Made by a program: the position numbers and the translations under genes
Notes under the pieces: model-generated
What the model was told of the DNA's origin: nothing
Database searches by the model: none
Seen by the model: the letters and a program-made list of their open reading frames with translations, nothing else
Source: a virus
IMG/VR virus record: IMGVR_UViG_3300021976_000057
Span: 1 to 30,743 of that record
Direction: 5' to 3' (one strand)
DNA length: 30,743 bases
Part shown: piece after piece, positions 11,426 to 18,987 of the stretch
Numbering within the stretch: the stretch's first letter is position 1
How the letters are laid out: the number at the start of each line of letters is the position of its first letter

Positions 11426-13193
11426 TACTGCAACGACATCGACAATATTGCCTGACACCCGCTACGCCACCTATGAGACTTCCCTCAGCCGGGCCATCGA
11501 GAACAAAGACACCTACGATACGGACCATCTGGCCCTGGGACTGACAGAGATGGCGCTCGCTGCCCCCAAATATGAAGAGGCCGAGCGTTACTATGATGGC
11601 AAGAAGGGAGAGCTGTTCTCGCACCCTCGGATTGCGCAGGCTTTGCGAAACACCAAGGACCGCTTCAAGGTGAACTTCGCCAAGACCCCGGTCAATGTGG
11701 TTGCGGACCGGCTGGCGATCAGCTCGGTGACGGTCAGCAGCAAGAAGACAGAAGATGCTGAAGATGATGACCCAATCGATAACGATCTGACAAAGACCTT
11801 CAACAAGGAGGTCTGGATAAAGGCGCACCTGCTCAAGAAGACCCGTCTGGTGCACCGCCGCGCTTCTGAGTACGGGGATGCCTATCTGTTTGTGTGGCCC
11901 CGCACAGATGAACAAGAGGACGGGACGCACGTAGCAACGAACGAACCACAAGTTTACTACAACAGCCCCAAGACAACCCGTGCAATCTATGATCCGGAGA
12001 ACCCGGATGAGATGCTGTTCGTCATCAAGCGCTGGCAGGGAACAGACAAGCGCCAGTACGCCCAGATGACCTACAAAGACAATGTGGTTAAGCTACGTCT
12101 GAGGAAGACGCCAAACGATCAGACTCCAACAGACGAACAGCTTCTGGATCCTAAGTGCTGGGAGGAGATTGACACCCAGCCGAACCCATACAACCGTATT
12201 CCGGTCTTTCACTTCCGGAACGATGAGCCGTACGGCAAGCCCGAGCACTATGATGGATATGGTCCGCAGGACGCGATCAACAAGATCAGCACCACGATGG
12301 TGCACACGACCGAGTTCATGGGCTTCCCGCAGCGGTTCGGACTGGCCGAACCCAATGAGACCCTAGGCGGCGCCAACCCCTCCCCTGACTGGGACGAGGA
12401 GACCGAAAGCACCGAGCCAGAAAACCCTAACCAAAGCGAGATGAGGACTGGCCCGGGCACAATGGCCATCTTTGAAGGGTTGAAGGAAGCAGGGACCTTT
12501 GCGCCGGCTGAGGCCAAGGCATTTCTGGAGCCGATGGAGTTCTACGTCCGGGCTCTTGCCCAGACAACGACTACCCCGCTGCGCTACTTCTACCCGCCGG
12601 GTGCGCACCCGCCGAGTGGCGAAAGCTACCGGGTAGAGGACACCCCGCTCAACAACAAGACCAAGGACCGTCAGGACTCCTATGAGGAACCGTACCAGGA
12701 CTGCTTCGCATTCTGCATGGAGATTGTGACGGACATCCCTGCTGAAGATCTGATTGTGGATGTGAAGTGGGCGCCGGCCGCAAGCATTGATGATGCTCTT
12801 GGATGGGAGACGGTGCAGAAGAAGATTGATGCTGGTGTCCCGCGACGCCAAGCTCTGATCGAGGCCGGCTACACTGCTGACCAGGTTGACTCCTGGCTCG
12901 TGCAGAACAATGACAAGGCCGAGTTCCTGCGCGACGTTGAGATGCTCTCCATCTTGGCGGCTGCAAGCAAGAACTACGCCGATGCTGCGATAGCTAGGGG
13001 TATGAACCCTGAAGCAGTCGGCATTCTGCTGACGCACTTTGCACAGAAGCTTCTCCCCCAGGACGTCAAGAAGCTTCCCCTGCCTGAGCCCACGCCCCCA
13101 GACAACCCAGACAGCCGCGAAGGCATCGAGCCCTCGCCACGCCTCGACACCCCGCCTGGTGGCCTACCGGAGCACGAAGGCGCTTCTCGATAG
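11418..13193 (+). CDS. Portal protein, 591 aa
   Basis: Forms the dodecameric DNA channel at one capsid vertex, to which the terminase and then the connectors dock. ATG at 11418 overlaps the terminase by 8 nt. Length and content fit the SPP1 gp6-like portal family. There is an N-terminal helical region, KTPVNVVADRLAISSVTV leading into the wing, and RVEDTPLNNKTKDRQD in the stem/crown region. The C-terminus is Pro-rich and flexible. No MuF-like head-morphogenesis gene follows, unlike in many relatives. Confidence 0.9.
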   Translation: MSDTATTSTILPDTRYATYETSLSRAIENKDTYDTDHLALGLTEMALAAPKYEEAERYYDGKKGELFSHPRIAQALRNTKDRFKVNFAKTPVNVVADRLAISSVTVSSKKTEDAEDDDPIDNDLTKTFNKEVWIKAHLLKKTRLVHRRASEYGDAYLFVWPRTDEQEDGTHVATNEPQVYYNSPKTTRAIYDPENPDEMLFVIKRWQGTDKRQYAQMTYKDNVVKLRLRKTPNDQTPTDEQLLDPKCWEEIDTQPNPYNRIPVFHFRNDEPYGKPEHYDGYGPQDAINKISTTMVHTTEFMGFPQRFGLAEPNETLGGANPSPDWDEETESTEPENPNQSEMRTGPGTMAIFEGLKEAGTFAPAEAKAFLEPMEFYVRALAQTTTTPLRYFYPPGAHPPSGESYRVEDTPLNNKTKDRQDSYEEPYQDCFAFCMEIVTDIPAEDLIVDVKWAPAASIDDALGWETVQKKIDAGVPRRQALIEAGYTADQVDSWLVQNNDKAEFLRDVEMLSILAAASKNYADAAIARGMNPEAVGILLTHFAQKLLPQDVKKLPLPEPTPPDNPDSREGIEPSPRLDTPPGGLPEHEGASR

Positions 13194-13232
13194 CAAGCGC
13201 AGCAAGCGCCCTGTCCTGCGATGCGCATACGC

Positions 13233-13238
13233 TATAGT
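13233..13238 (+). promoter_or_regulatory. Possible -10 box before the scaffold gene
   Basis: TATAGT in the 93-nt gap between portal and scaffold, 48 nt before the scaffold ATG. The same hexamer stands in the gap before the major capsid gene (16262-16267), followed in both cases within 15 nt by GCAAC. No matching -35 is seen, so this is tentative. Confidence 0.3.
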
Positions 13239-13286
13239 CATGGCAACGCGAAAAGCCCGACACCAAACATCTGCCCAAGGAGCGAG

Positions 13287-14027
13287 ATGACCTACAAAGA
13301 CGATCTGCCTCTGCCGTACTGGCTACTCTTCCCGGCTAGCCTATCTCCGATCTGTGGTGCGGACCCCGCAGACGAGAACCCCGATGAAGAAGAGGCTGAG
13401 GAGGAAGAAGAGGCTGAGGAGGAGGAAGGGACTGAGGAGGAGAAGGAAACTGCTCGCAGGCACCCTCCGTCGGCAAAGAAGACAGCCCCGGCAAAGAAGG
13501 CCACCCCGAGCAAGTACACCCCGCCGAGCGAGCGTGAGTGGTCCAATACCCGCGCGGCTCTGAAGAAGGCGAACGATCAGCAGCAGGCGGCTCGCAAGGC
13601 GGCACTGGAGAAGGCTCGTAAGGAGGGCATGGACGAGGCCGCCACTACGGCTCGTGAGAAAGCCCTGGAAGAGGCTGAGTCCCACTGGAAGCCGAGAGCT
13701 GTTCGGGCTGAAGCCCGTGCTCTGCTCTCCGAGGCGAGGTGCAAGAACCCGACCCGGCTGATCCAGCTGATCGACGCAAACTCCATCACGGTTGATGGGG
13801 ATAACCTCATCGGTCTTGAGGAGCAGGTCAACAAGCTGGTCGAAGAGTGGCCCGAGATGTTCCAGACCGATGAGCCCGAGACCAAGGCCAAGAAGACTGT
13901 GCCGCCGGCCAAGAAGGTAGGTGCTGCGGTTGGAAGCGGCAAGAAAGAGGAGCCAGGCAAGAAAGAGGCCAAGTCTGGTGCCGAGCGCATCGCTGCCCGG
14001 CTCGCCGGCAAGCGCGACGACGACTAA
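13287..14027 (+). CDS. Capsid scaffolding protein, 246 aa
   Basis: Scaffolds guide coat-protein assembly and are lost from the mature head. ATG at 13287 with AAGGAG 4-5 nt upstream; the 22-codon extension upstream is rejected. A Glu-run N-terminal region (DEEEAEEEEEAEEEE, about residues 30-52) is followed by a Lys/Ala/Pro linker. A long coiled-coil-like helix comes next (about 90-165, RAALKKANDQQQAARKAALE onward), then a short folded segment (TRLIQLIDANSITVDGDNLI), and a basic C-terminus that would bind the coat. The position after the portal fits. Confidence 0.85.
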   Translation: MTYKDDLPLPYWLLFPASLSPICGADPADENPDEEEAEEEEEAEEEEGTEEEKETARRHPPSAKKTAPAKKATPSKYTPPSEREWSNTRAALKKANDQQQAARKAALEKARKEGMDEAATTAREKALEEAESHWKPRAVRAEARALLSEARCKNPTRLIQLIDANSITVDGDNLIGLEEQVNKLVEEWPEMFQTDEPETKAKKTVPPAKKVGAAVGSGKKEEPGKKEAKSGAERIAARLAGKRDDD

Positions 14028-14033
14028 CACCAG

Positions 14034-14066
14034 CACACGGCAACCACACGGCAACCACACGGCAAT
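14034..14066 (+). repeat. Three tandem 11-bp repeats
   Basis: CACACGGCAAC at 14034-14044 and 14045-14055, with CACACGGCAAT at 14056-14066, directly after the scaffold stop. A second array, CACCCAG at 14097-14103 and 14104-14110 with CACCCAA at 14111-14117, lies 30 nt on. Together they flank a hairpin at the edge of the methyltransferase/glycosyltransferase cassette. Confidence 0.75.
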
Positions 14067-14097
14067 GGGCAGCTTCGGTAACCTACTGGGGCTGCCC
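14067..14097 (+). terminator. Hairpin between scaffold and cassette
   Basis: GGGCAGC (14067-14073) pairs with GCTGCCC (14091-14097), 7 bp with a 17-nt loop, in the gap after the scaffold gene. No T-tract follows, so full termination is doubtful; an attenuator or RNA-processing stem is possible. Confidence 0.35.
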
Positions 14098-14138
14098 ACC
14101 CAGCACCCAGCACCCAATACGAAGCAAAAGGAATGACA

Positions 14139-14768
14139 ATGGAGCGTATCGGTGAAGGAAACTTCAGGTGGCTTCCTGAATTCATGCGGGAGCACAATAT
14201 TCCTGCACACGGAGTCCTGCACATCGGCGGCCACAAGGGTGAGGAAGTACCGACCTACATCGAGTGCGGCTTCGCTCACATTGTGGTTGTCGAGCCCGAC
14301 CCCAAGCTTGCAGCGCATATTGTTCAAAAGTATGGGAACTCTCCGGGGTATTTTGTTGTTGACCAGTGCGCTGCTGTTTCTGCAGACAGCACCGCAAGCG
14401 CGCAGATTCCGTTCTATGTGGCGGATCGGTCATTCGGCAGCAGCACTGACAAGAACGTGATGCTGGACAACATCATCGCGGAGATCCTGGTCCCGGCTGC
14501 GCCGATTACCTACCTACAGATGAAGTACTTCCACAATGTCCTGGTGATCGATACCCAGGGCACCGAGGAGGAAATCCTGAAGAGCGCCTTCCTGAACAAC
14601 CTTGATCTGGTGATTGTTGAGACGGGGGATCCGGGTACTGGCGTCCCGGCCTGCGACTTCGACAGGGCAATTGAGATCATGGATGGCAACGGGTTCGAGC
14701 TTTCTGAGCGTTGGCGGCACGGCCACCACCCGTACTCAGACTCTCTGTTCACCCGGAGCAACCAGTGA
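14139..14768 (+). CDS. FkbM-family methyltransferase, 209 aa
   Basis: FkbM-type enzymes transfer a methyl group from S-adenosylmethionine, usually to a sugar hydroxyl. The SAM site is visible: GVLHIGGHKGEE (25-36, motif I) and VVVEPDPKL (49-57, with acidic E52 for the ribose). The FkbM hallmark region VIDTQGTEEEILKSA follows, then LDLVIVET and the C-terminal FDRAIEIMDGNGFEL. The ATG at 14139 is chosen because AAAGG lies 7 nt upstream; an in-frame ATG at 14133 is too close to that SD. Its stop overlaps the glycosyltransferase start, so the two are co-translated. It probably methylates a virion glycan (inference). Confidence 0.82.
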   Translation: MERIGEGNFRWLPEFMREHNIPAHGVLHIGGHKGEEVPTYIECGFAHIVVVEPDPKLAAHIVQKYGNSPGYFVVDQCAAVSADSTASAQIPFYVADRSFGSSTDKNVMLDNIIAEILVPAAPITYLQMKYFHNVLVIDTQGTEEEILKSAFLNNLDLVIVETGDPGTGVPACDFDRAIEIMDGNGFELSERWRHGHHPYSDSLFTRSNQ

Positions 14769-15487
14769 CAGACTTATCTGTCATCGTGCCAACTTACGAC
14801 CGCCCGCACTCTGCTCTCGTCCTGGCACAAAACTTCCGCGACACCTGCACCGGCGATACCCGACTGGTCTTCGTGACGCAGAGCGAAGACCCTGCGTGCG
14901 AGATATACAACCAATTGCTTTACCCGTACCGCAACACCGTAGTCCTTCGCGCTCCGCTGGGCTATGGCGGCACGGGCTTCGTAGCTCCGACCAACTGGGG
15001 TGCAGAGTTCCTGCTCAACGACAAAGACAACCCGCCATTTGCTCTGGGCTTCATGGGCGACGACCACGCGCCCCGGACGAAGGGCTGGGACACCGAATAT
15101 GTCAGAGCCCTGAGGAATCTGGGTTCGGGCTATGTATATGGCAATGACCTGATCCAGGGTGAGGCCGTCAGCACTCAGATTGCAATCACCTCAGACATCG
15201 TGCGGGGGTTTGGCTACTTCGCAAACCCGACCTTCAGGCACCTGTATGCTGACAATGTGTGGAGAGACCTCGGGCTGGCGGCCGAGTGCATCACGTACCT
15301 GCATCACGTGGTTGTGCAGCATATGCACTACAGCTATGGGAAGTCTCCAGATGACGCCACATATGCCATCGGTAACTCCAAGACGAACTGGACCGAAGAC
15401 CCAAAGCGCTACAAGGTCTGGCGCAGAGGCCCAGAGTTCAAAGCAGACCTGCAAACCCTCAAAGGCATTCTGGGGAAAGACAAATGA
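14765..15487 (+). CDS. GT2-like glycosyltransferase, 240 aa
   Basis: GTG at 14765 overlaps the preceding stop as GTGA. The N-terminus LSVIVPTYDRP (4-14) is the nucleotide-sugar-binding start of GT-A family 2 enzymes. A metal-binding DXD-type motif appears as MGDDHAP (D99, D100). A hydrophobic VAPTNWGAEFLL helix precedes it, as in GT2 enzymes. The product is short (240 aa) and has no membrane segment, consistent with a soluble enzyme acting on an intracellular protein or glycan. Its place between scaffold and capsid genes suggests virion protein glycosylation, as known for some mycobacteriophages. The sugar donor cannot be read from sequence. Confidence 0.78.
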   Translation: MTDLSVIVPTYDRPHSALVLAQNFRDTCTGDTRLVFVTQSEDPACEIYNQLLYPYRNTVVLRAPLGYGGTGFVAPTNWGAEFLLNDKDNPPFALGFMGDDHAPRTKGWDTEYVRALRNLGSGYVYGNDLIQGEAVSTQIAITSDIVRGFGYFANPTFRHLYADNVWRDLGLAAECITYLHHVVVQHMHYSYGKSPDDATYAIGNSKTNWTEDPKRYKVWRRGPEFKADLQTLKGILGKDK

Positions 15488-16008
15488 GGCTTAACGTTGG
15501 GTGCGGGGAGTTCTATGCCCCCGGCTGGATCAATGTAGATGTAGTTGATAGCGACAAGTACAACATCCACCCCGACCTAGTGGTGGATGTCATGGCGCTG
15601 CCGGATCACATTCGAGACCTCGATGCGGTCTACTGCGGTCACTTTCTGGAGCACATCACCGAGGACCAGGTTACTGAGTTCCTGATCCGGATCCAGCGCC
15701 GCATGAAGCCAGGCGCCCCCTTCGTTGCGGTTGGCCCGGACACGAAGCGCGCTACCCAGATGTATCAGCAAGGCAGGCTCGACAAGGAGACAATGCTTCG
15801 CTGCCACAAGAGCACCGAGCCAGCCGGCTGGGTTGGCGCAGGACACATGTGGGACTGCCACGAGTACGCCGTCGCAAAGCACATGATAACAGCCGGCCTC
15901 CAGGAGGTCGAGCCCATCCCCATCCGCTCCAAGCGCCTCAACCCCTACCCCGTTGTCGCACGCCAACTGTGGCAGTTCGCTGTCATAGCCAAATCACCTA
16001 AGGAGTAG
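15484..16008 (+). CDS. SAM-dependent methyltransferase, 174 aa
   Basis: Class I (type 11-like) methyltransferase. ATG at 15484 overlaps the glycosyltransferase stop as ATGA. Motif I is LNVGCG (3-8). The acidic ribose-binding residue is in INVDV (D19), followed by a VVDVMALPD motif II and HFLEHITEDQ, typical of this family. It is smaller than average but appears complete. With the FkbM enzyme it makes two methyltransferases flanking one glycosyltransferase. A DNA-methylase role is unlikely because no NPPY/DPPY or target-recognition domain is present. Confidence 0.82.
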   Translation: MRLNVGCGEFYAPGWINVDVVDSDKYNIHPDLVVDVMALPDHIRDLDAVYCGHFLEHITEDQVTEFLIRIQRRMKPGAPFVAVGPDTKRATQMYQQGRLDKETMLRCHKSTEPAGWVGAGHMWDCHEYAVAKHMITAGLQEVEPIPIRSKRLNPYPVVARQLWQFAVIAKSPKE

Positions 16009-16010
16009 TC

Positions 16011-16232
16011 ATGTATGTAAAGAATGATGGCGGGAACTATGTCGACCTGAACAAGGTTGAAAGCCTTCATGCAGAAGAAGTTCCTGCAAGCAGTGGCGAC
16101 TGGAAGATCAAAGTCTCTAACTGGAATGATGAGCGCTGGATCCTGAATGGCACCTGGGCTTCTGAAGCAGATGCGCAGGAAGCAATTCGACAGCTTGTTG
16201 ATGGAGTTGATCCTGCAACATATGGGGCTTAG
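16011..16232 (+). CDS. Small hypothetical protein upstream of capsid, 73 aa
   Basis: ATG at 16011 with AAGGAG 5 nt upstream. A beta-rich N-terminus (YVKNDGGNYVDLNKVESL) and a second strand pair (DWKIKVSNWNDERWILNGTW) are followed by one helix (SEADAQEAIRQLVDGV). This compact fold occurs in small phage and bacterial proteins of unknown role. Its place next to the capsid gene allows a capsid-decoration or cassette-related role, but nothing confirms it. Confidence 0.72.
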   Translation: MYVKNDGGNYVDLNKVESLHAEEVPASSGDWKIKVSNWNDERWILNGTWASEADAQEAIRQLVDGVDPATYGA

Positions 16233-16261
16233 CCTCATCCGTCGGCAAAACATGACTAGGT

Positions 16262-16267
16262 TATAGT
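16262..16267 (+). promoter_or_regulatory. Possible -10 box before the capsid gene
   Basis: TATAGT in the gap upstream of the major capsid gene, matching the box at 13233-13238 including a nearby GCAAC. A transcript starting near 16274 would begin just before the capsid leader hairpin. No clear -35 is present. Confidence 0.35.
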
Positions 16268-16286
16268 TGCCGCAACAAGGCGCCGT

Positions 16287-16366
16287 GATGGCCCTTCCTC
16301 GGCTCAGCCCGCGATGGGGACCGGGGTACAGATTCGTCTGTCAACTGAGCCCCAGGGAGGGCCATC
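16287..16366 (+). promoter_or_regulatory. Capsid mRNA leader hairpin burying the RBS
   Basis: The arm at 16287-16307 pairs with 16345-16366: 9 bp, one G-U wobble, 3 bp, a 1x2 internal loop, and 7 bp, 20 pairs in all. The Shine-Dalgarno AGGGAGGG (16354-16361) lies wholly within the 3' arm, 6 nt before the capsid ATG. The 37-nt apical loop contains ACAGA-TTCG-TCTGT (16328-16341), a UUCG-tetraloop hairpin. Such a stem should limit initiation until it is opened or processed. Confidence 0.7.
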
Positions 16367-16367
16367 A

Positions 16368-17384
16368 ATGGATCTACAGAATGTGTTCCCGGAGCCGCTT
16401 GGCTTCGTGAACGGGATTCCAGTCTACTCGATTTCGGGTGCGGACCCGAACGACGTGGACGACTGGATTCCCGAGGAGTGGGGCGGGTCCGTTATCCAAC
16501 GGATCCAGCGTACCTCGGCTGTCGAGTCTGTGGCCAGACACGAGATCATGGGTACCGACACCAAGCACGTCCCGCGTTCGGCCGGTGTCGACATTCACCA
16601 CATCGGCAAGGGCGGGGCGTATGGCGACGATGCCAACGTCAACGACACCGTTCTGCTCACGGCTCGGAAGCTTGGCCAGGGCATCGCTCTGACCGAGGAG
16701 GACATGGCCGATACTGCTCGGTTCGTCAACATCGTTGCGACCAAGCAGCTCGACTGGGCCACCTCCTATGCCAAGGCGTTCGACAACGCTACACTCGGCG
16801 TCACCGGTGCGGAGAGCAACACTGCCTCTGACGACCGGCCGTTCACCTCGCTGTACCGGGTTCTGAGCACCACGTACCAGACGGACCCGGACCTGAACTA
16901 CACGGCCAACGACAACCTCACCAAGTCCGGCTCGGGTGGCCCGACCTATGACATGCTGAACGATGTGTTCAGCCTGTACGAGGATGGCGACTACTTCGAC
17001 GAGGCCGAGACGATCGTCATTGCCTCGCCGTACTTCAAGAAGGTCCTGCGTGGTATCAAGGACGAGCAAGAGCGTCCGATCTTCGTTCGTGGACAGGGCG
17101 GCGACGCCGGCACTCCGGATCAGCTGTTCGGTGTAGAGATCCGGTGGTCGCAGGGCTGCCGTACTTCTGCCGCGATGACGCACGCTCCGACGGGTAACCC
17201 CCTGCTCTTCGTCGGCAACCGGCGGTTCCTGATCGTGGGCGATCGTTCGGGTCCTGAGAGCATCCCGATCCCGGCGAACATCTCCCGCGAGGATGAGGCG
17301 TTCCTCAAGATGCGGGCACGGCGTGGCTTCACGGTCGGTCACCCGAAGGCGTGGAGCTGCTTCGAGGACAACAGCGGCGCCTGA
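16368..17384 (+). CDS. Major capsid protein, 338 aa
   Basis: HK97-fold coat subunit by position (scaffold upstream, connectors downstream), size, and content. The sequence has an N-arm, SAGVDIHHIGKGGAYGDD, then LTEEDMADTARFVN and an A-domain with VIASPYFKKVLRGI. The C-terminal strand is FLKMRARRGFTVGHPKAW, typical of actinophage coat proteins. The ATG at 16368 follows AGGGAGGG; the 18-codon upstream extension runs through the leader hairpin and is rejected. No N-terminal delta-domain or protease gene is present, so the separate scaffold is likely used instead. Confidence 0.88.
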   Translation: MDLQNVFPEPLGFVNGIPVYSISGADPNDVDDWIPEEWGGSVIQRIQRTSAVESVARHEIMGTDTKHVPRSAGVDIHHIGKGGAYGDDANVNDTVLLTARKLGQGIALTEEDMADTARFVNIVATKQLDWATSYAKAFDNATLGVTGAESNTASDDRPFTSLYRVLSTTYQTDPDLNYTANDNLTKSGSGGPTYDMLNDVFSLYEDGDYFDEAETIVIASPYFKKVLRGIKDEQERPIFVRGQGGDAGTPDQLFGVEIRWSQGCRTSAAMTHAPTGNPLLFVGNRRFLIVGDRSGPESIPIPANISREDEAFLKMRARRGFTVGHPKAWSCFEDNSGA

Positions 17385-17391
17385 TAGGGCC

Positions 17392-17426
17392 GGTGGGGCG
17401 CTCTTCTGGGCAGGGGGCGCCCCACC
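17392..17426 (+). terminator. 10-bp stem-loop after the capsid gene
   Basis: GGTGGGGCGC (17392-17401) pairs perfectly with GCGCCCCACC (17417-17426), with a 15-nt loop, five bases past the capsid stop. No T-run follows, so it may be a partial terminator or an mRNA-stabilising 3' stem that lets the capsid message accumulate above the downstream genes. Confidence 0.55.
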
Positions 17427-17461
17427 CCTCGTCGCCTTGATAATGAAAGGGAGGGCTGGAG

Positions 17462-18235
17462 ATGACACTCGGACCATACTACACCGGGGACACACCCTCC
17501 CCTTTCGAGGTTCACATTGATCGCGACGGAGATGCCATTGGTCTTGATGGGTACTCGGCTGCCGAAGTACTGCTGTATGACCCGACGCAGAACCTGGCTG
17601 CCTGGACTTCCAGCAACACGATCGATGCCGAGGAAGATTTTGTCCTCGTGGGCAGCCCTGCTGCTACTCCGTTTGAGGCGCCCGGACGCTACCAGATGTA
17701 TCTGCGGATGACGCTGACGGCCGGTGGCGTCGAGACGTTCTACATCGATGACATCCTGGTGCGGGCAGTCGGCCAAGCTTCAGCCTGGGCAACTCGTGGC
17801 GAGACCTACTCAATCACCGGATCGCAGGTCACAGAGAACGACATTGACCTTGCTCAGTCGGTTATCGAGACAAACGCTGGTAGGACCTTCGCTGGTTCCT
17901 CGGTGAATGCGAGCATCCGAGCGAAGGATCTGGTCTGGCTGAAGAAGGCAGTGGCCTACCAGGCATCATGGATGCCTAACCAGCCTGGATACTTCAACCG
18001 GCACTCGGTCAAAGAGGTCAATCAGGACGGAGCGCAGATCATCTATGCTGGATCTAGCGAACCGAACAACACGGTCCTGATCACGCTGGCGCCTCTGGCG
18101 AACCGTGCGCTGAAGAACCTCTCGTGGATGGGCACCCGCTCGATCGCATTCCGTTCGCCAAGCTACGAAGGCGACCACCCGAGCTATGGCGACTACAGGA
18201 GGAATGACGAGCACGGGGGATGGGGCCCGATGTGA
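17462..18235 (+). CDS. Head-to-tail connector with Ig-like N-domain, 257 aa
   Basis: ATG at 17462 with AAGGGAGGG upstream. Residues about 8-105 look like an Ig/BppU-type beta sandwich (FEVHIDRDGDAIGLDGYSAA, GRYQMYLRMTLTAGGVETFYI). Residues about 113-235 are helical and match head-tail adaptor proteins that bind the portal (VTENDIDLAQSVIETNAGRT, LVWLKKAVAYQASWMPNQPG). Fusion of the two is the odd feature. The final codons overlap the next gene. Confidence 0.75.
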   Translation: MTLGPYYTGDTPSPFEVHIDRDGDAIGLDGYSAAEVLLYDPTQNLAAWTSSNTIDAEEDFVLVGSPAATPFEAPGRYQMYLRMTLTAGGVETFYIDDILVRAVGQASAWATRGETYSITGSQVTENDIDLAQSVIETNAGRTFAGSSVNASIRAKDLVWLKKAVAYQASWMPNQPGYFNRHSVKEVNQDGAQIIYAGSSEPNNTVLITLAPLANRALKNLSWMGTRSIAFRSPSYEGDHPSYGDYRRNDEHGGWGPM

Positions 18236-18567
18236 ATGCCATAGCAAACACGACGGTTTCTCTCTACCGTGGGGAAGAGACAGACGAGTACGCGGATGTG
18301 GTAGACACAGACGTTGCTCCGTACAAGACTGAAGAGCCCGCAAGCATCATCGAGATCCCGCAGCCGAATGTGCAGTCGACTACCACCCCCACGCCCCGAG
18401 TGATCCGCCGAGCCCGTATGCGAATCAAGTCCTCAATTGATATCCGTAAAGGTGACCGAGTCAAGGACGAGCGCAGCGGACAGTTCTATGCGATCGACGC
18501 CGTTACCCCGCCTCTGGGGAACCCGGCTATGGATAATGACAAGAGGGTAGACCTCCGCTGGCAGTAG
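18232..18567 (+). CDS. Head closure (stopper-like) protein, 111 aa
   Basis: The GTG at 18232 overlaps the connector stop as GTGA, the habit of this operon; an ATG at 18220 is an alternative. The sequence is beta-rich, with TVSLYRGEETDEYADVVD, then RVIRRARMRIKSS and GDRVKDERSGQFYAIDAVT. The last phrase is typical of SPP1 gp16-type head-closure proteins, which plug the connector after packaging. It lies between the connector and neck genes, as expected. Confidence 0.72.
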   Translation: MNAIANTTVSLYRGEETDEYADVVDTDVAPYKTEEPASIIEIPQPNVQSTTTPTPRVIRRARMRIKSSIDIRKGDRVKDERSGQFYAIDAVTPPLGNPAMDNDKRVDLRWQ

Positions 18568-18600
18568 CAAGAAATGTACGCCCCGTAAAGGAGCGCGACA

Positions 18601-18981
18601 ATGGCAAAGGTGATTATGTTCGAGCCCGGCATGCAGCGCGTGCAGAGGCTAGCTTCTGATGCAGCATTTGGCGCAGCCAAAGAGGTCGCTCAGGAGATCA
18701 AGGACACTGTTGGTGTCGATGAAGGCGACCTCAAGCGTTCTGTTCGCGCTCGGAAGCTCAAGCATGACTCTCGTGTGTATATCGGTACCGAACATTGGTA
18801 CTTCCACGAGTATGGCGTCGAGCCGCACCTCATCAGAGCGCGTGGCAAGAAGGTGCTTGTAACCAGAGAGCGAATTGTTCTGGGCAAGCAGGTAAACCAC
18901 CCCGGGCACCGCGCCTATATGCCTATCCGTCGCGCATTCTTCAAGAGGCGGAACATGGCCACCCTTCTGATTGCGGAATGA
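18601..18981 (+). CDS. HK97 gp10-like neck/tail protein, 126 aa
   Basis: ATG at 18601 with AAAGGAG 6 nt upstream. An N-terminal helix (RVQRLASDAAFGAAKEVAQE) is followed by VGVDEGDLKRSVRARKLKHD and the characteristic VYIGTEHWYFHEYGVEPH strand, then a basic C-terminus ending with RPMR-like RRAFFKRRN. This is the usual pattern of gp10-like proteins at the head-tail interface. Confidence 0.78.
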   Translation: MAKVIMFEPGMQRVQRLASDAAFGAAKEVAQEIKDTVGVDEGDLKRSVRARKLKHDSRVYIGTEHWYFHEYGVEPHLIRARGKKVLVTRERIVLGKQVNHPGHRAYMPIRRAFFKRRNMATLLIAE

Positions 18982-18987
18982 GGAGCT

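Noticed and set aside
13341-14327. Long minus-strand frame of 328 codons opposite the scaffold gene
   Set aside because: It is the antisense of a Glu/Lys/Ala-rich gene whose codon bias removes stops on the opposite strand. Its Leu/Ser/Phe-rich translation has no SD and no family resemblance.
16374-17495. Minus-strand frame of 373 codons opposite the major capsid gene
   Set aside because: Antisense artefact of high-GC codon use. It has an Arg/Val-rich product, and the plus-strand coat gene fully explains the region.
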